Assembly: GCF_014648495.1 (NCBI RefSeq)
Contig: NZ_BMRF01000004.1
Span: forward strand, 518,098 to 582,097
Direction: 5' to 3'
Source: Actinomadura cremea
GTDB lineage: Bacteria > Actinomycetota > Actinomycetes > Streptosporangiales > Streptosporangiaceae
Length of the DNA stretch: 64,000 nucleotides
Part shown: positions 7,902 to 16,505 of the stretch, piece after piece
Position numbering within the stretch: the first letter of the stretch is position 1
Layout: each line of letters starts with the position of its first letter
Position numbers and translations under genes: made by a program
Notes under the pieces: generated by a model
Databases searched by the model: none
Seen by the model: only the letters and a program-made list of their open reading frames with translations
What the model was told of the DNA's origin: nothing

Positions 7902-9641
7902 TCAGGCTCCGCCGCCCCGGCCCTGCTCGCGGACGCACGCGACCTTCGACCAGGCCACGTCCGGTGAGGCACCCGCGTTGACGCGCAGCACGGCACCGAT
8001 CCGGAAGCAGTTCGTGTCCGGGAGCAGCGGCGAGACGGCCGTTCTCGTCGATCCGGGCTCGACCGTCTTGATCGGCTCCGATCCGGCCGGGTCGCGCTGG
8101 ATCAGCAGCGGGAGCTCGCGCGCCGCCGGGGGCAGCTTCCAGGCGAGCAGCGCCCCGTCGCCCGTCGCCTTGGCCCGCAGGTTCTGCGGGCGCGCGGCGG
8201 CGATCTGCTGGGCGGTGACGGGTGCCGGTGGGCCGGACGACGCCGCGACCGGGGGCGACTCGCCGCCACCGGCGGACGGTCGGCCGTCGTTCGGGTGGTC
8301 GCCGCCGGAGGCCACGAGCGCTCCGATCCCGAGCGCGAGGCCGCCGACGAGCGCGACGCACACGGCGACGAGCAGCCCGCGGGACGGCCCGTCCTGCGGG
8401 CCCGTGTGCGGGCCCGTGTGCGGTGCGGCGGACGGCGCCGCGGGCGCGGGGGCGTACGGCGGGTGCGGCTGGGCCTGGAGCGGCACCGGGGCGCCGTGGG
8501 CGGGGTACTCCGGGCGGGGCGTCGTGGCGCCCGGCGCCGCGGGGTGCGCCGCGCTCGCATGCCAGGGCGAGGTGTCCGACCCGGCGACCGGAGCATGCGC
8601 GGCGGGCGGTGCGGTCGGCCGGGGGAGCGAACCCGCGGGCCCGCGGGTGGTGGGCGCCCACTCCGGGACGGGCGGCGGGCCCGAGACGTCCGGGAACGAC
8701 AGCCGCCCGGTCGGCGCTCCGGTCGGCGACCCCGTCGCCCCGGTGTCGGAGAACGGCGCCGGGCCGCCAGCTCGGGGGTGCGGCAGCGTGGACATGCCGC
8801 TGTGCGCCAGGTCGGTGACCGGCAGCCCCAGTTCGGCCTGCACGCCCTGCAGGGCCTGCGCGAACTCGACCGCGCTCCCGTACCGCTGCTCGGGCGTCTT
8901 CGCCATCGCCCGTCCGATGGCCTCCTGCACCTGCCGCGGCACGTCCGGACGGGGGATGGCGGGCGGCGCGTCGTTCATGATGCGCAGCATGAGGAACGCG
9001 ATGCCCTCGTTCGGCGGGCCCCTGAACGCGGGCCGGTCGGCCAGCAGCTGGTACAGGGTCGAGCCCAGCGAGTAGATGTCGGCGCCGACGCCGGGCTGCG
9101 CGCCCTGGAGGATCTCGGGGGCGGCGTGGTGCGGGGTGAACGCCTGCGTGTGGGTGGCGTCGAAGGAGTCGACCAGGCGGGCGATGCCGAAGTCGGCGAG
9201 CGCGGGCTCGCCGTACCGCGACAGCAGGACGTTCTGCGGCTTGACGTCGCGGTGCAGGACGTCCGTCTCGTGGGTGGCGGCGAGCGCGCCCGCCATCTTC
9301 ACCCCGACGCGCAGCACCTCGGCGACGCCGAGCGGGCCCTCCCGGGCGAGCCGGTCGGAGAGCGCGCCGTGCTCGAAGTACTCCATCGCGATGTAGGGGC
9401 GGCCGGAGCGGGTCGTGCCGGTGTCGAGCACGGTCACGATGTTGGGGTGGCCGGACAGCCGTCCGGTGATCTTGCATTCCCGCTGGAAGCGCCGCATGGT
9501 GGCGTCGTCGACGGCGCTGACCGACAGCACCTTGAGGGCCACCATCCGGTCGAGGCGCTCCTGGTGCGCGCGGTACACGACGCTGAAGCCGCCCTCGCCG
9601 ACCTGCTCCAGCACCCGGTAGCCCGGGACGTCCTCGGTCAT
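7902..9641 (-). CDS. PknB-type serine/threonine protein kinase with one membrane helix
   Basis: A 579-residue Hanks-type kinase. The glycine loop GEGGFSVV is at residues 15-22, the ATP lysine in ALKV is Lys37, the catalytic HRDVKPQN begins at residue 130, DFG is at 150-152, and the APE-like segment AAPE follows. The kinase domain ends near residue 275. A long Pro/Ala-rich juxtamembrane linker leads to a membrane helix at roughly 425-447 and an extracytoplasmic Fn3-like domain of about 110 residues with two cysteines that could form a disulphide. There are no PASTA repeats, so the ligand is probably not muropeptide. It converges with the Fn3 gene and very likely belongs to the same envelope module. 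All catalytic residues are intact. Confidence 0.93.
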   Translation of the reverse strand: MTEDVPGYRVLEQVGEGGFSVVYRAHQERLDRMVALKVLSVSAVDDATMRRFQRECKITGRLSGHPNIVTVLDTGTTRSGRPYIAMEYFEHGALSDRLAREGPLGVAEVLRVGVKMAGALAATHETDVLHRDVKPQNVLLSRYGEPALADFGIARLVDSFDATHTQAFTPHHAAPEILQGAQPGVGADIYSLGSTLYQLLADRPAFRGPPNEGIAFLMLRIMNDAPPAIPRPDVPRQVQEAIGRAMAKTPEQRYGSAVEFAQALQGVQAELGLPVTDLAHSGMSTLPHPRAGGPAPFSDTGATGSPTGAPTGRLSFPDVSGPPPVPEWAPTTRGPAGSLPRPTAPPAAHAPVAGSDTSPWHASAAHPAAPGATTPRPEYPAHGAPVPLQAQPHPPYAPAPAAPSAAPHTGPHTGPQDGPSRGLLVAVCVALVGGLALGIGALVASGGDHPNDGRPSAGGGESPPVAASSGPPAPVTAQQIAAARPQNLRAKATGDGALLAWKLPPAARELPLLIQRDPAGSEPIKTVEPGSTRTAVSPLLPDTNCFRIGAVLRVNAGASPDVAWSKVACVREQGRGGGA

Positions 9642-9917
9642 GCGTCGGGGGATCCTTCTCCGTTGCGTTCACCGCGGCGGGGGCGCGGACGTCCGGGGCG
9701 TCCCCCGGAAACCCACAGGGTAGTACGGGGACGAATCGGACGTGGGCGATCTCGCCACAGCGCCGACGGACCTCGCCGCCCGTGCGACTCGTCCCGAAAT
9801 GGCACGACATATTCTCTGGCCTTCGCCAGCATTCTCTCAATACGGCTCCGCGCCGATCCGTGCGCCCCGTAGCCTCGGGTCCGCGAACGGGAGAAGCCTG
9901 GAGCGGAGTGGCGCGCC

Positions 9918-11495
9918 GTGATGGAAGACCTGATGACGAGCCCGGAACCGGAAACGCCGGCGGCGAAATCGACGTACGGCGATCTTGTTCGAATGGCGTA
10001 TTTCGTTCTGCCGGGCCGGGGAAAGCGCGTCTACCGGCTGGCGATCGCCCGGCGGATCGTGGACGGCACCGCGCGCGGCGCCCGCGACCGCTCGCCCGCC
10101 GGGCTCGCCCGCCGCCGCACCCGCGTGCTGCGCCGCGCCATGCGCCCGTCCCGCCGACTGCAGATCGGCCTCGGCCCCTGGCTGCGCGCGCTGCCCGCCC
10201 GGCTGCCCGACCCCGCGCCGACCGTCGCGCTCGCCAAGCTCGACCCGGCCGTCCGCGTCGCCTACGTGCTCCTGCGCGTCGAGGGGCTGCCGCGCTTCGC
10301 CGTCCGCGACCAGCTCATCGAGCTGCGCGTGCGCCGCCCCTGGCAGGTGATCGAGGCGGCCGCCGCCGTCGAGGTCCCGCGCTCCCGGCGGCCCGCGCGG
10401 TTCGAGCCGGTGCCGGTCCGGCCGGTCCGCAACCGGTCGGTGCTGCCGCTGGTGACCGCCGCCGCGCTCACCGCCGTCCTGGTCGGCGCCCTGGTGGTCA
10501 CCGAACGCGCGCCCGCGCCGACCGACCCCGGCCCGCCGCTGCGGCTCGTCTCCGCCGCGCCGGACGCCTGGCGCGCCGCCCGCACCCTGGACGCCTGGCC
10601 CGCGCGCGGCGACCTCCTCCGCGACGACGCGTTCCTACGGGCGGCCGCGACCGCCTGGGCGGGGGAGACCGGCCCGGACCGGCCCGCCGGCGCGGCCCGG
10701 CTGCTCTACGCGGGCCGCGCCGGCGGGCGTCCCCTCGCGGTGATGCGCAGCGGCGCCCTGCTCGCCCGCTACACCCCCGCCGGGCTCGACGTCGTCCCCG
10801 CCGGGACCGACCCCGCCGCCCCGATCGCGCTGCCCGGCGGCCGCTGGCTCCTCGCGCCCTGGGACCCCGCCCCCGCGAACCTGGACGGCGGCGCCCTGCC
10901 CGTCCGCGACGGCGTGACCGGGCCCGTCGCGCCCGCCGCGCCCTGCGGCCGGGGCCCGCTGTTCCACCTCGGCTCCCGCACCGTCGGCTTCCTCGGGGAC
11001 GAGCGCGCGTCCGTCCTGGCCTACCATCCGCCCGACCACCGGACGTCCGGCGCCGCCACGCCGCCGGAACGCCTCGGCCCGGCCGGCCGCGCCTTCTGGG
11101 ACCGTCTCGGCTGCCTCATCGCCGACCAGCAGCGCCCGGTCGCCGAGGCGACCGCGTGGGACTTCTGGTCCGGACGGCTCCCGCACGGCGGGGGCCGCGC
11201 CGACTGGGTCTGCACCCGCCTGACGTTCGCCGACGGGACCGGCTCGTCCGAGGCGATGCTCCTCGCGGGAGACGAACGGCGGCCGACGGGCGCCTGCGAC
11301 GTCCGGCGTCCGGTGAGCGGCACGTGGTGGACGGCGCCGGACGGCACCCGCCGCCACCTCGCCGCCGCCGCGCGCGGCCTCACCCCCCAGGTGGACGCCG
11401 AACTGCGCACCCGCACGGAAGGGCGGCTGCTCATCGGCACCTCGCCGGACCCCGGCGGTCCCGTCCGGGTGACCGCCCGGGACCGCGACCGCTGA
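9918..11495 (+). CDS. membrane-tethered protein with a sigma-factor-like cytoplasmic region
   Basis: A 525-residue protein I cannot assign to a named family. Residues about 20-50 (around LVRMAYFVLPGRGKR) resemble degenerate sigma-70 region 2. Residues about 108-150, around LDPAVRVAYVLLRVEGL, resemble the region 4 helix-turn-helix entry of ECF sigma factors. A single membrane helix lies at about 174-194, followed by an extracytoplasmic beta-rich domain of about 330 residues with four or five cysteines. Starts at GTG 9918, ATG 9921 or ATG 9933 are all possible; GGAG sits nine bases before 9918. It is divergent from the kinase, with 276 bases between them. The sigma resemblance is by eye and may reflect a fold that no longer binds RNA polymerase. 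Confidence 0.6.
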   Translation: MMEDLMTSPEPETPAAKSTYGDLVRMAYFVLPGRGKRVYRLAIARRIVDGTARGARDRSPAGLARRRTRVLRRAMRPSRRLQIGLGPWLRALPARLPDPAPTVALAKLDPAVRVAYVLLRVEGLPRFAVRDQLIELRVRRPWQVIEAAAAVEVPRSRRPARFEPVPVRPVRNRSVLPLVTAAALTAVLVGALVVTERAPAPTDPGPPLRLVSAAPDAWRAARTLDAWPARGDLLRDDAFLRAAATAWAGETGPDRPAGAARLLYAGRAGGRPLAVMRSGALLARYTPAGLDVVPAGTDPAAPIALPGGRWLLAPWDPAPANLDGGALPVRDGVTGPVAPAAPCGRGPLFHLGSRTVGFLGDERASVLAYHPPDHRTSGAATPPERLGPAGRAFWDRLGCLIADQQRPVAEATAWDFWSGRLPHGGGRADWVCTRLTFADGTGSSEAMLLAGDERRPTGACDVRRPVSGTWWTAPDGTRRHLAAAARGLTPQVDAELRTRTEGRLLIGTSPDPGGPVRVTARDRDR

Positions 11496-11568
11496 CCCGA
11501 GTCAGCACGCGCTTACGCCGATGGTGCACACTGGGAGGGACCGAACGACATTCAGCGAAGGGGTCGAG

Positions 11569-12705
11569 ATGGGCAAGGGTCCACTCTCCGGAGTGCGGGT
11601 GATCGAGCTGGCCGGCATCGGGCCGGGCCCGTTCGCCGCGATGCTGCTGGCCGACCTCGGCGCCGAGGTCATCCGCGTCGAGCGCGCCTCGGCCGTCGGC
11701 GGCGGCATGGGCACGGACTTCACCAACCGCGGCAAGCGCTCCGTCGCGGTCGACCTCAAGTCCGAGCGGGGCCGCGACGTCGTCCTGCGCCTCGTCGAGA
11801 AGTCCGAGGTCCTCCTCGAGGGGTTCCGGCCCGGCGTCACCGAGCGCCTCGGCATCGGCCCCGACGACTGCCTCGCCCGCAACCCCGCCCTCGTCTACGG
11901 CCGGATGACCGGCTGGGGGCAGGACGGCCCCCTCGCGCAGAGCGCCGGCCACGACATCGGGTACATCGCCGTCACCGGCGCCCTGCACGCCATCGGCCGC
12001 GCCGGCGGCCCGCCGCAGGTCCCGATGAACCTCCTTGGCGACTTCGCCGGCGGCAGCATGTACCTGGTCGTCGGAATCCTGTCGGCCCTGCTGGAGTCCC
12101 GGACGAGCGGCCGCGGCCAGGTCGTCGACGCCGCCATCGTCGACGGCACCGCGCACCTGTCCACGTTCATCCACGGCTTCCTCGCGGGCGGCATCTGGCA
12201 GGACCGCCGCGGCGTCAACATGCTCGACACCGGCGCCCCCTGGTACGACGTCTACGAGACCGCCGACGGGAAGCACATGGCGGTCGGCGCGATCGAGCCG
12301 CAGTTCTACGCCGAGTTCGTCCGCCTGCTCGGCCTCGAGGGGGAGGACCTCCCCGGCCAGCACGACACCGCCCGCTGGCCCGACCTCCGCGAGCGCTTCG
12401 CCACCGCGTTCAAGGCCCGCACCCGGGACGAGTGGGCCGAGGTCTTCCTCCCGTCCGACGCCTGCGTCGCGCCCGTCCTGTCGCTGGAGGAGGCGAAGGA
12501 CCACCCGTACAACACGTCCCGCGACGTCTTCCCGGAACTCGGCGGCCACCGCCAGCCCGCCCCGGCGCCCCGCTTCTCCCGCACGCCCGCCGAGACCGAC
12601 GGCGTCCCCGTCCTGCCCGGCGGCCAGACCCGCGACGTCCTCACCGACCTCGGCTTCGACGACGTCGACGCCCTCATCGAGGCGGGCGCCGTCGCGCAGG
12701 CCTGA
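11569..12705 (+). CDS. family III CoA transferase / alpha-methylacyl-CoA racemase-like
   Basis: A 378-residue CaiB/BaiF family protein. The N-terminus (GVRVIELAGIGPGPFAAMLL) and the following ADLGAEVIRVE are diagnostic. The closest-looking members are alpha-methylacyl-CoA racemases, which epimerise 2-methyl branched acyl-CoAs for beta-oxidation. True CoA transferases of family III share the fold, so the exact reaction is uncertain. I start it at ATG 11569, where GAAGGGG lies just upstream and the protein begins at the conserved block; ATG 11521 would add 16 residues that do not look conserved. A strong bidirectional hairpin follows the gene. Acyl-CoA dehydrogenase, acyl-CoA synthetase and enoyl-CoA hydratase genes occur elsewhere in the window. 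Confidence 0.9.
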   Translation: MGKGPLSGVRVIELAGIGPGPFAAMLLADLGAEVIRVERASAVGGGMGTDFTNRGKRSVAVDLKSERGRDVVLRLVEKSEVLLEGFRPGVTERLGIGPDDCLARNPALVYGRMTGWGQDGPLAQSAGHDIGYIAVTGALHAIGRAGGPPQVPMNLLGDFAGGSMYLVVGILSALLESRTSGRGQVVDAAIVDGTAHLSTFIHGFLAGGIWQDRRGVNMLDTGAPWYDVYETADGKHMAVGAIEPQFYAEFVRLLGLEGEDLPGQHDTARWPDLRERFATAFKARTRDEWAEVFLPSDACVAPVLSLEEAKDHPYNTSRDVFPELGGHRQPAPAPRFSRTPAETDGVPVLPGGQTRDVLTDLGFDDVDALIEAGAVAQA

Positions 12706-12714
12706 CGCGCGAGA

Positions 12715-12742
12715 TGCCCGGCGGTCCTCCGGCCGCCGGGCA
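12715..12742. terminator. bidirectional hairpin terminator between convergent genes
   Basis: A perfect 10-base-pair stem (TGCCCGGCGG at 12715-12724 with CCGCCGGGCA at 12733-12742) and an 8-base loop, lying between the CoA transferase (stop 12705) and the cupin gene (stop 12756). There is no long T-run, as is usual in high-GC actinomycetes. It would serve both converging transcripts. Confidence 0.7.
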
Positions 12743-12755
12743 CCTTCACGGCGCG

Positions 12756-13139
12756 TCAGCCGTCGGCGCGCTTCTCCTGCCGGCTGCCCCGCCGCAGCGT
12801 GATGGACATGACGTCGCTCGGCTCGTCCAGTTCGAGGCGGTGCCAGCGGCCCCGCGGGACGATCACGGCGGTGCCGGGGGTGAGCGCCACGCCCTCCTCC
12901 TCCCCGCCGGGCTCGGTGGGACGGAAGTACAGGCGGAGCCCGCCGGACAGGCAGCACACCGCCTCCTCGGCCGCCGGATGCACCTCCCAGTGGTCACTGT
13001 GCACGTCCGCGTCGGTCTCCACGTGGAACGCCGCGACCTGCCAGCCGCCGGAGTCGGTGGTCATCCGCCGCTCGGCCGGCTCGACGGCGCCGCCGGGGTA
13101 GAAGTTGATCGCGGACGCGAACATGTCGACGAGGGTCAT
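12756..13139 (-). CDS. small cupin-domain protein
   Basis: A 127-residue single-cupin protein. Cupin motif 1 is in the HSDHWEVHPAAEEAVCCLSG region (about residues 45-66) and motif 2 in GTAVIVPRGRWHRLEL (about 90-105). Histidines and glutamates are placed to bind a divalent metal. The short length with no partner domain fits a small-molecule isomerase or dioxygenase, or a ligand-binding protein; the substrate is not evident. Its start overlaps the stop of the upstream MFS gene (ATGA at 13136-13139), so it is translationally coupled to that exporter and falls under the same TetR control. A role in modifying or sensing the exported compound is inferred. Confidence 0.85.
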   Translation of the reverse strand: MTLVDMFASAINFYPGGAVEPAERRMTTDSGGWQVAAFHVETDADVHSDHWEVHPAAEEAVCCLSGGLRLYFRPTEPGGEEEGVALTPGTAVIVPRGRWHRLELDEPSDVMSITLRRGSRQEKRADG

Positions 13140-14575
13140 GAGCGTGTTCCTTCCAGTCGGGTTTCCATGGGCTCGGGGGTGGACGCCGCCGGGGGAGTGC
13201 GGCGGGGCAGGGTCAGGGCGACGGCCGCCGCGACCAGGAACAGGACGGCGCCGACCGCGAGGCTCAGCGCGTAGCCGTCGTTGACGGACGCCGGGGACGC
13301 GGGGTCCGCGGTGCGCCCGGCCGCGACGGTGGCCAGCACGGCGAGGCCGACGCAGCCGCCGAGCTGCCGGGAGCTGTTCAGCAGCCCGGACGCCGTGCCC
13401 GCCTCGTGCGGGGCCACGCCCGTGGTCGCGGCGGCGGCGACCGGCGCCAGGACGAGGCCGAGGCCCACGCTCGTGAGCACCGACGGGCCGAGCACGTCGG
13501 CGACGAACCCGCCGTCCGGGCTGATCAGCGCGAACCAGCCCAGCCCGGCGGCGGCCAGCAGCGTGCCGGGGAGCAGCGACGCGCGCGGCGACCGCGTCGA
13601 GCCCACGCGGGTGGCGACGATCGTCCCGGCCACCACCCCGACGGTGAAGGGCAGGAACGCCGCGCCCGTCGCGGCGGCGCCCATCCCGAGCACCTGCTGC
13701 ATGTACAGGGACACGAAGTAGAACGCCGAGAACTGTCCGGCGGCGGCGAGGAACACGAGGACGTTCGCGCCCGCCGTCCAGCGGCTCCGCAGGAGCCCGA
13801 GCCGGACGAGCGGCGCCGCCGTCCGGCGCTCGGTGAGCACGAAGCCCGCGAGCAGGACGGCGGCCGCGGCCAGCGTGCCCAGGGTCGCCGCCGACGCCCA
13901 CCCGCGGGCGTCGGTGCGGACGACGCCGAACACCAGGAGCCCGATGCCGCCGGTCGCGAGGACGGCGCCCGGCACGTCCAGCCGCTCCCGCCGCCCGGCC
14001 CGCGCGTCGCCGGGGACGCCCGCGGGCACGAGCGCCAGGGCCGCGGCGACGATCGGCAGGTTGACGAGCATCACCCAGCGCCAGCCGGCGTACTCGGTGA
14101 GCAGCCCGCCGGCGAGGACGCCCAGCGCGCCGCCCGCCGCGTTCATCGCGCTCCACACGCCGAGCGCCCGCACGCGCTCGCGTCCCTCGGTGAAGGCGGT
14201 GGTGATCAGGGCGAGTGCGGCCGGGGCCGCGACGGCGGCCGCCGCGCCCTGCCCGGCGCGCGCGGCGACGAGCTGCCACGGCGCCTGCGCGAGGCCGCCG
14301 AGCAGCGAGAACGCGGCGAAGGCCGCCAGCCCGGCGACGAACAGGCGGCGCCGCCCGTACAGGTCGCAGAGCCGGCCGCCGAGCAGCAGGAACCCGCCGA
14401 AGGTGAGCGCGTAGGCGTGCACGACCCAGGACAGGTCGACCGGCGCGAAGCCCAGGGACGCGCGGATGTCGGGCAGCGCGACGTTCACGACCGCCATGTC
14501 CAGGGCGACGAGGAACTGGGCGACGGCCGCCGCCGCCAGCACCGCTCCGGGCCGCCCGCGCGAATTTTTGTACAT
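13136..14575 (-). CDS. MFS drug exporter, DHA2-like (14-helix type)
   Basis: A 479-residue major facilitator protein. Motif A-like GGRLCDLYGRRR follows helix 2, and the helix 1 segment contains DMAVVNVALPDI, the typical D-x-x-x-V-N-x-A-L-P signature of DHA2 drug:H+ antiporters. I count 13-14 hydrophobic helices. ATG 14575 is the most upstream reasonable start, but it lies in the middle of a perfect 20-base palindrome and has no good Shine-Dalgarno sequence. The mRNA may therefore be leaderless, or the real start may be slightly internal. It is divergent from a TetR gene and overlaps the cupin start by four bases. Export of a toxic or secreted small molecule, induced through the TetR, is the natural reading. 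Confidence 0.88.
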   Translation of the reverse strand: MYKNSRGRPGAVLAAAAVAQFLVALDMAVVNVALPDIRASLGFAPVDLSWVVHAYALTFGGFLLLGGRLCDLYGRRRLFVAGLAAFAAFSLLGGLAQAPWQLVAARAGQGAAAAVAAPAALALITTAFTEGRERVRALGVWSAMNAAGGALGVLAGGLLTEYAGWRWVMLVNLPIVAAALALVPAGVPGDARAGRRERLDVPGAVLATGGIGLLVFGVVRTDARGWASAATLGTLAAAAVLLAGFVLTERRTAAPLVRLGLLRSRWTAGANVLVFLAAAGQFSAFYFVSLYMQQVLGMGAAATGAAFLPFTVGVVAGTIVATRVGSTRSPRASLLPGTLLAAAGLGWFALISPDGGFVADVLGPSVLTSVGLGLVLAPVAAAATTGVAPHEAGTASGLLNSSRQLGGCVGLAVLATVAAGRTADPASPASVNDGYALSLAVGAVLFLVAAAVALTLPRRTPPAASTPEPMETRLEGTRS

Positions 14576-14584
14576 GTACAAAAA
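14565..14584. promoter_or_regulatory. 20-bp perfect palindrome, probable TetR operator
   Basis: TTTTTGTACATGTACAAAAA is a perfect inverted repeat, strikingly AT-rich against its surroundings, between the divergent MFS and TetR genes. The MFS start codon sits at its centre. Position and symmetry fit an operator for the adjacent TetR-family repressor, which would block the MFS start and also lie 79 bases before its own gene. Confidence 0.75.
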
Positions 14585-14662
14585 GTACCCCGAGCCGCCC
14601 CCGTCCGTCCACTCGGTGGCCGGGGCGGGCGACGGCGGCGGCGCGTGCGAAAGGATGGGGGG

Positions 14663-15325
14663 ATGCCGCAACCGTCCGCGCCGCGCAAGGGCAGACCGCC
14701 CCGCATCTCCCGCGCGGAGATCGTCGAGACCGCCCGCCGGATCGTGGACGCCGAGGGCGTCGACCGCCTGACCATGCGGCGGCTGGCGAAGGAGGTCGGC
14801 AGCACGCCGATGGCGCTCTACCACCACGTCCGCGACAAGGAGCAGCTGCTCGTCCTGCTCCTGGACGACTACGCGGCGCGCAACATGCGCAGGCCGGAGC
14901 TGCCGGACGACCCGCGCGAACGCGTCGTCGCGCTGGCCGCCGCCATCCGGGAGACGCTCGCGGGCTGCCCGTGGATCGTGGAGGTGCTCACCGCCGACGA
15001 CCTGATGTCGGAGGCGGCGCTCTGGTACAACGAGCGCATCGTGAACGCCCTCATGGAGTGCGGCCTCACCATCGAGCGGGCCGTCCACGCCTACAGGTCG
15101 ATCTGGTACTACACGGCCGGGGAGATGCTCGTGCGCGCCTCGTCGACCCGCAGGCGCGCGCACGACGACCGGCCCACCTACCGCGACCGGGTGTTCGCCG
15201 GGCTCGATCCCGTGGAACTGCCCCGCCTCGCCTCGCTGGGCGAGCGGTGGCCGGAGCTGACCGCCGAGGACACCTACCTCGACGGCCTCCGCGCCCTGGT
15301 GAGCGGGTTGGTCGAGGCCGGTTAG
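14663..15325 (+). CDS. TetR-family transcriptional regulator with TetR_C-like ligand domain
   Basis: A 220-residue TetR regulator. The helix-turn-helix spans about residues 12-58 (EIVETARRIVDAEGVDRLTMRRLAKEVG, then the recognition segment around STPMALYHHV). The longer helical C-terminus resembles that of TetR(B)-type repressors of drug exporters. ATG 14663 follows AAGGA by seven bases. It is divergent from the MFS-cupin operon with a perfect palindrome in the shared region, so it most likely represses that operon and itself until an exported compound binds. The stop overlaps the stop of the convergent acyl-CoA dehydrogenase by four bases. Confidence 0.9.
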   Translation: MPQPSAPRKGRPPRISRAEIVETARRIVDAEGVDRLTMRRLAKEVGSTPMALYHHVRDKEQLLVLLLDDYAARNMRRPELPDDPRERVVALAAAIRETLAGCPWIVEVLTADDLMSEAALWYNERIVNALMECGLTIERAVHAYRSIWYYTAGEMLVRASSTRRRAHDDRPTYRDRVFAGLDPVELPRLASLGERWPELTAEDTYLDGLRALVSGLVEAG

Positions 15326-16461
15326 AGCCCGAGCCGCTTCGCGACGATCTCGTTCATGATCTCGTTCGTGCCGCCGCCGATGCCGAGGATGCGCGCGTCC
15401 CGGTAGTGCCGCTCGACCTCCGACTCCCGCATGTAGCCCATGCCGCCGTGCAGCTGGACGGCCTCGTGCACCACGTGCTCGCACGCGTAGACGGCCGTGT
15501 TCTTGGCGTAGGCCGTCTCGGTCAGGACGTCCTCGCCCGCCGCGAACCGCTCGGCGATCGAGCGCGTGTAGGCGCGGGCGACGTCGACCTGCCGGGCCAT
15601 CTCGGCGATCTTGTGCCGGACGAGCTGCCGCGACGACAGCGGGCGCCCGAACGTCTCGCGCTCGCGCACCCAGCCGAGCGTGAGATCGAGGCACCGCTCG
15701 GCCGTCGCGTACGCCTGCACGGCCAGCGACAGCCGTTCGGCCACGAAGTTCTGCACGATCTGCAGGAACCCGCCGTTCTCCGCGCCGACCAGGTTCGCCA
15801 CCGGCACCCGCACGTCGTCGAACGACAGTTCTGCGGTGTCGGAGCAGAGCCAGCCCATCTTGCGCAGCGGCTTCGACACGCCGAACCCCGGGGCGCCCTT
15901 CTCGACGACCAGCAGCGAGATCCCCTCGAACCCCGGCCCGCCGGTCCGGACGGCCGCCGTGACGAAGTCGGCCCGCACGCCCGAGGTGATGAACAGCTTC
16001 GCGCCGTTCACCACGTACGCGTCGCCGTCCCGCACGGCCGTCGTCCGGATCCCCGCGACGTCGGAACCGGTGCCGGGCTCGGTGATGCCGAGTGCGCCGA
16101 TCTTCCGGCCGTCCAGCACCGGCCGCGCGAACCGGTCGATCAGGTCCCCGTTCCCGGACGCGATGATGTGCGGCAGCGCGATCCCGTGCGTGAACAGGGA
16201 CGCGACGAGCCCGCTGGATCCGCCCGAACGGATGATCTCCTCCGTCACCACCAGCGGATCGAGGACGTCCCCGCCCGACCCGCCCGCCGCCTCGGGGAAC
16301 CCGGCGCCGAGCAGCCCCGCCCCGGCGGCCCGCACGTGCAGGTCGCGGGGCAGCTCGCCGGCGTCCTCCCACGCCGCGAGGTTCGGGACGATCTCCTTGG
16401 CGGTGAAGTCGCGGACGAGTTCGCGCAGCGCCGTGCGTTCGGGGGTGGTCCAGATGCTCAT
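15322..16461 (-). CDS. acyl-CoA dehydrogenase (long-chain/isovaleryl type active site)
   Basis: A 379-residue flavin acyl-CoA dehydrogenase with all three domains. The FAD-binding block GALGITEPGTGSDVAG is at about residues 122-137 and the C-terminal GGMGYMRESEVERHYRDARI near 339-358. The usual catalytic glutamate position near the end (xYEGTxEI) is glycine here (GIGGGTNEI). Instead the segment AERLSLA provides Glu242, the arrangement of long-chain and isovaleryl-CoA dehydrogenases where the base sits in helix G. The enzyme should therefore be active. The start at 16461 has GGAGG five bases upstream. The substrate is not defined by the sequence; neighbours are a CoA transferase family protein and transporters. 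Confidence 0.92.
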   Translation of the reverse strand: MSIWTTPERTALRELVRDFTAKEIVPNLAAWEDAGELPRDLHVRAAGAGLLGAGFPEAAGGSGGDVLDPLVVTEEIIRSGGSSGLVASLFTHGIALPHIIASGNGDLIDRFARPVLDGRKIGALGITEPGTGSDVAGIRTTAVRDGDAYVVNGAKLFITSGVRADFVTAAVRTGGPGFEGISLLVVEKGAPGFGVSKPLRKMGWLCSDTAELSFDDVRVPVANLVGAENGGFLQIVQNFVAERLSLAVQAYATAERCLDLTLGWVRERETFGRPLSSRQLVRHKIAEMARQVDVARAYTRSIAERFAAGEDVLTETAYAKNTAVYACEHVVHEAVQLHGGMGYMRESEVERHYRDARILGIGGGTNEIMNEIVAKRLGL

Positions 16462-16505
16462 CGCGCCTCCAACCGTTAGAACCGGATTCGGAAATCTAAC
16501 AGCCG

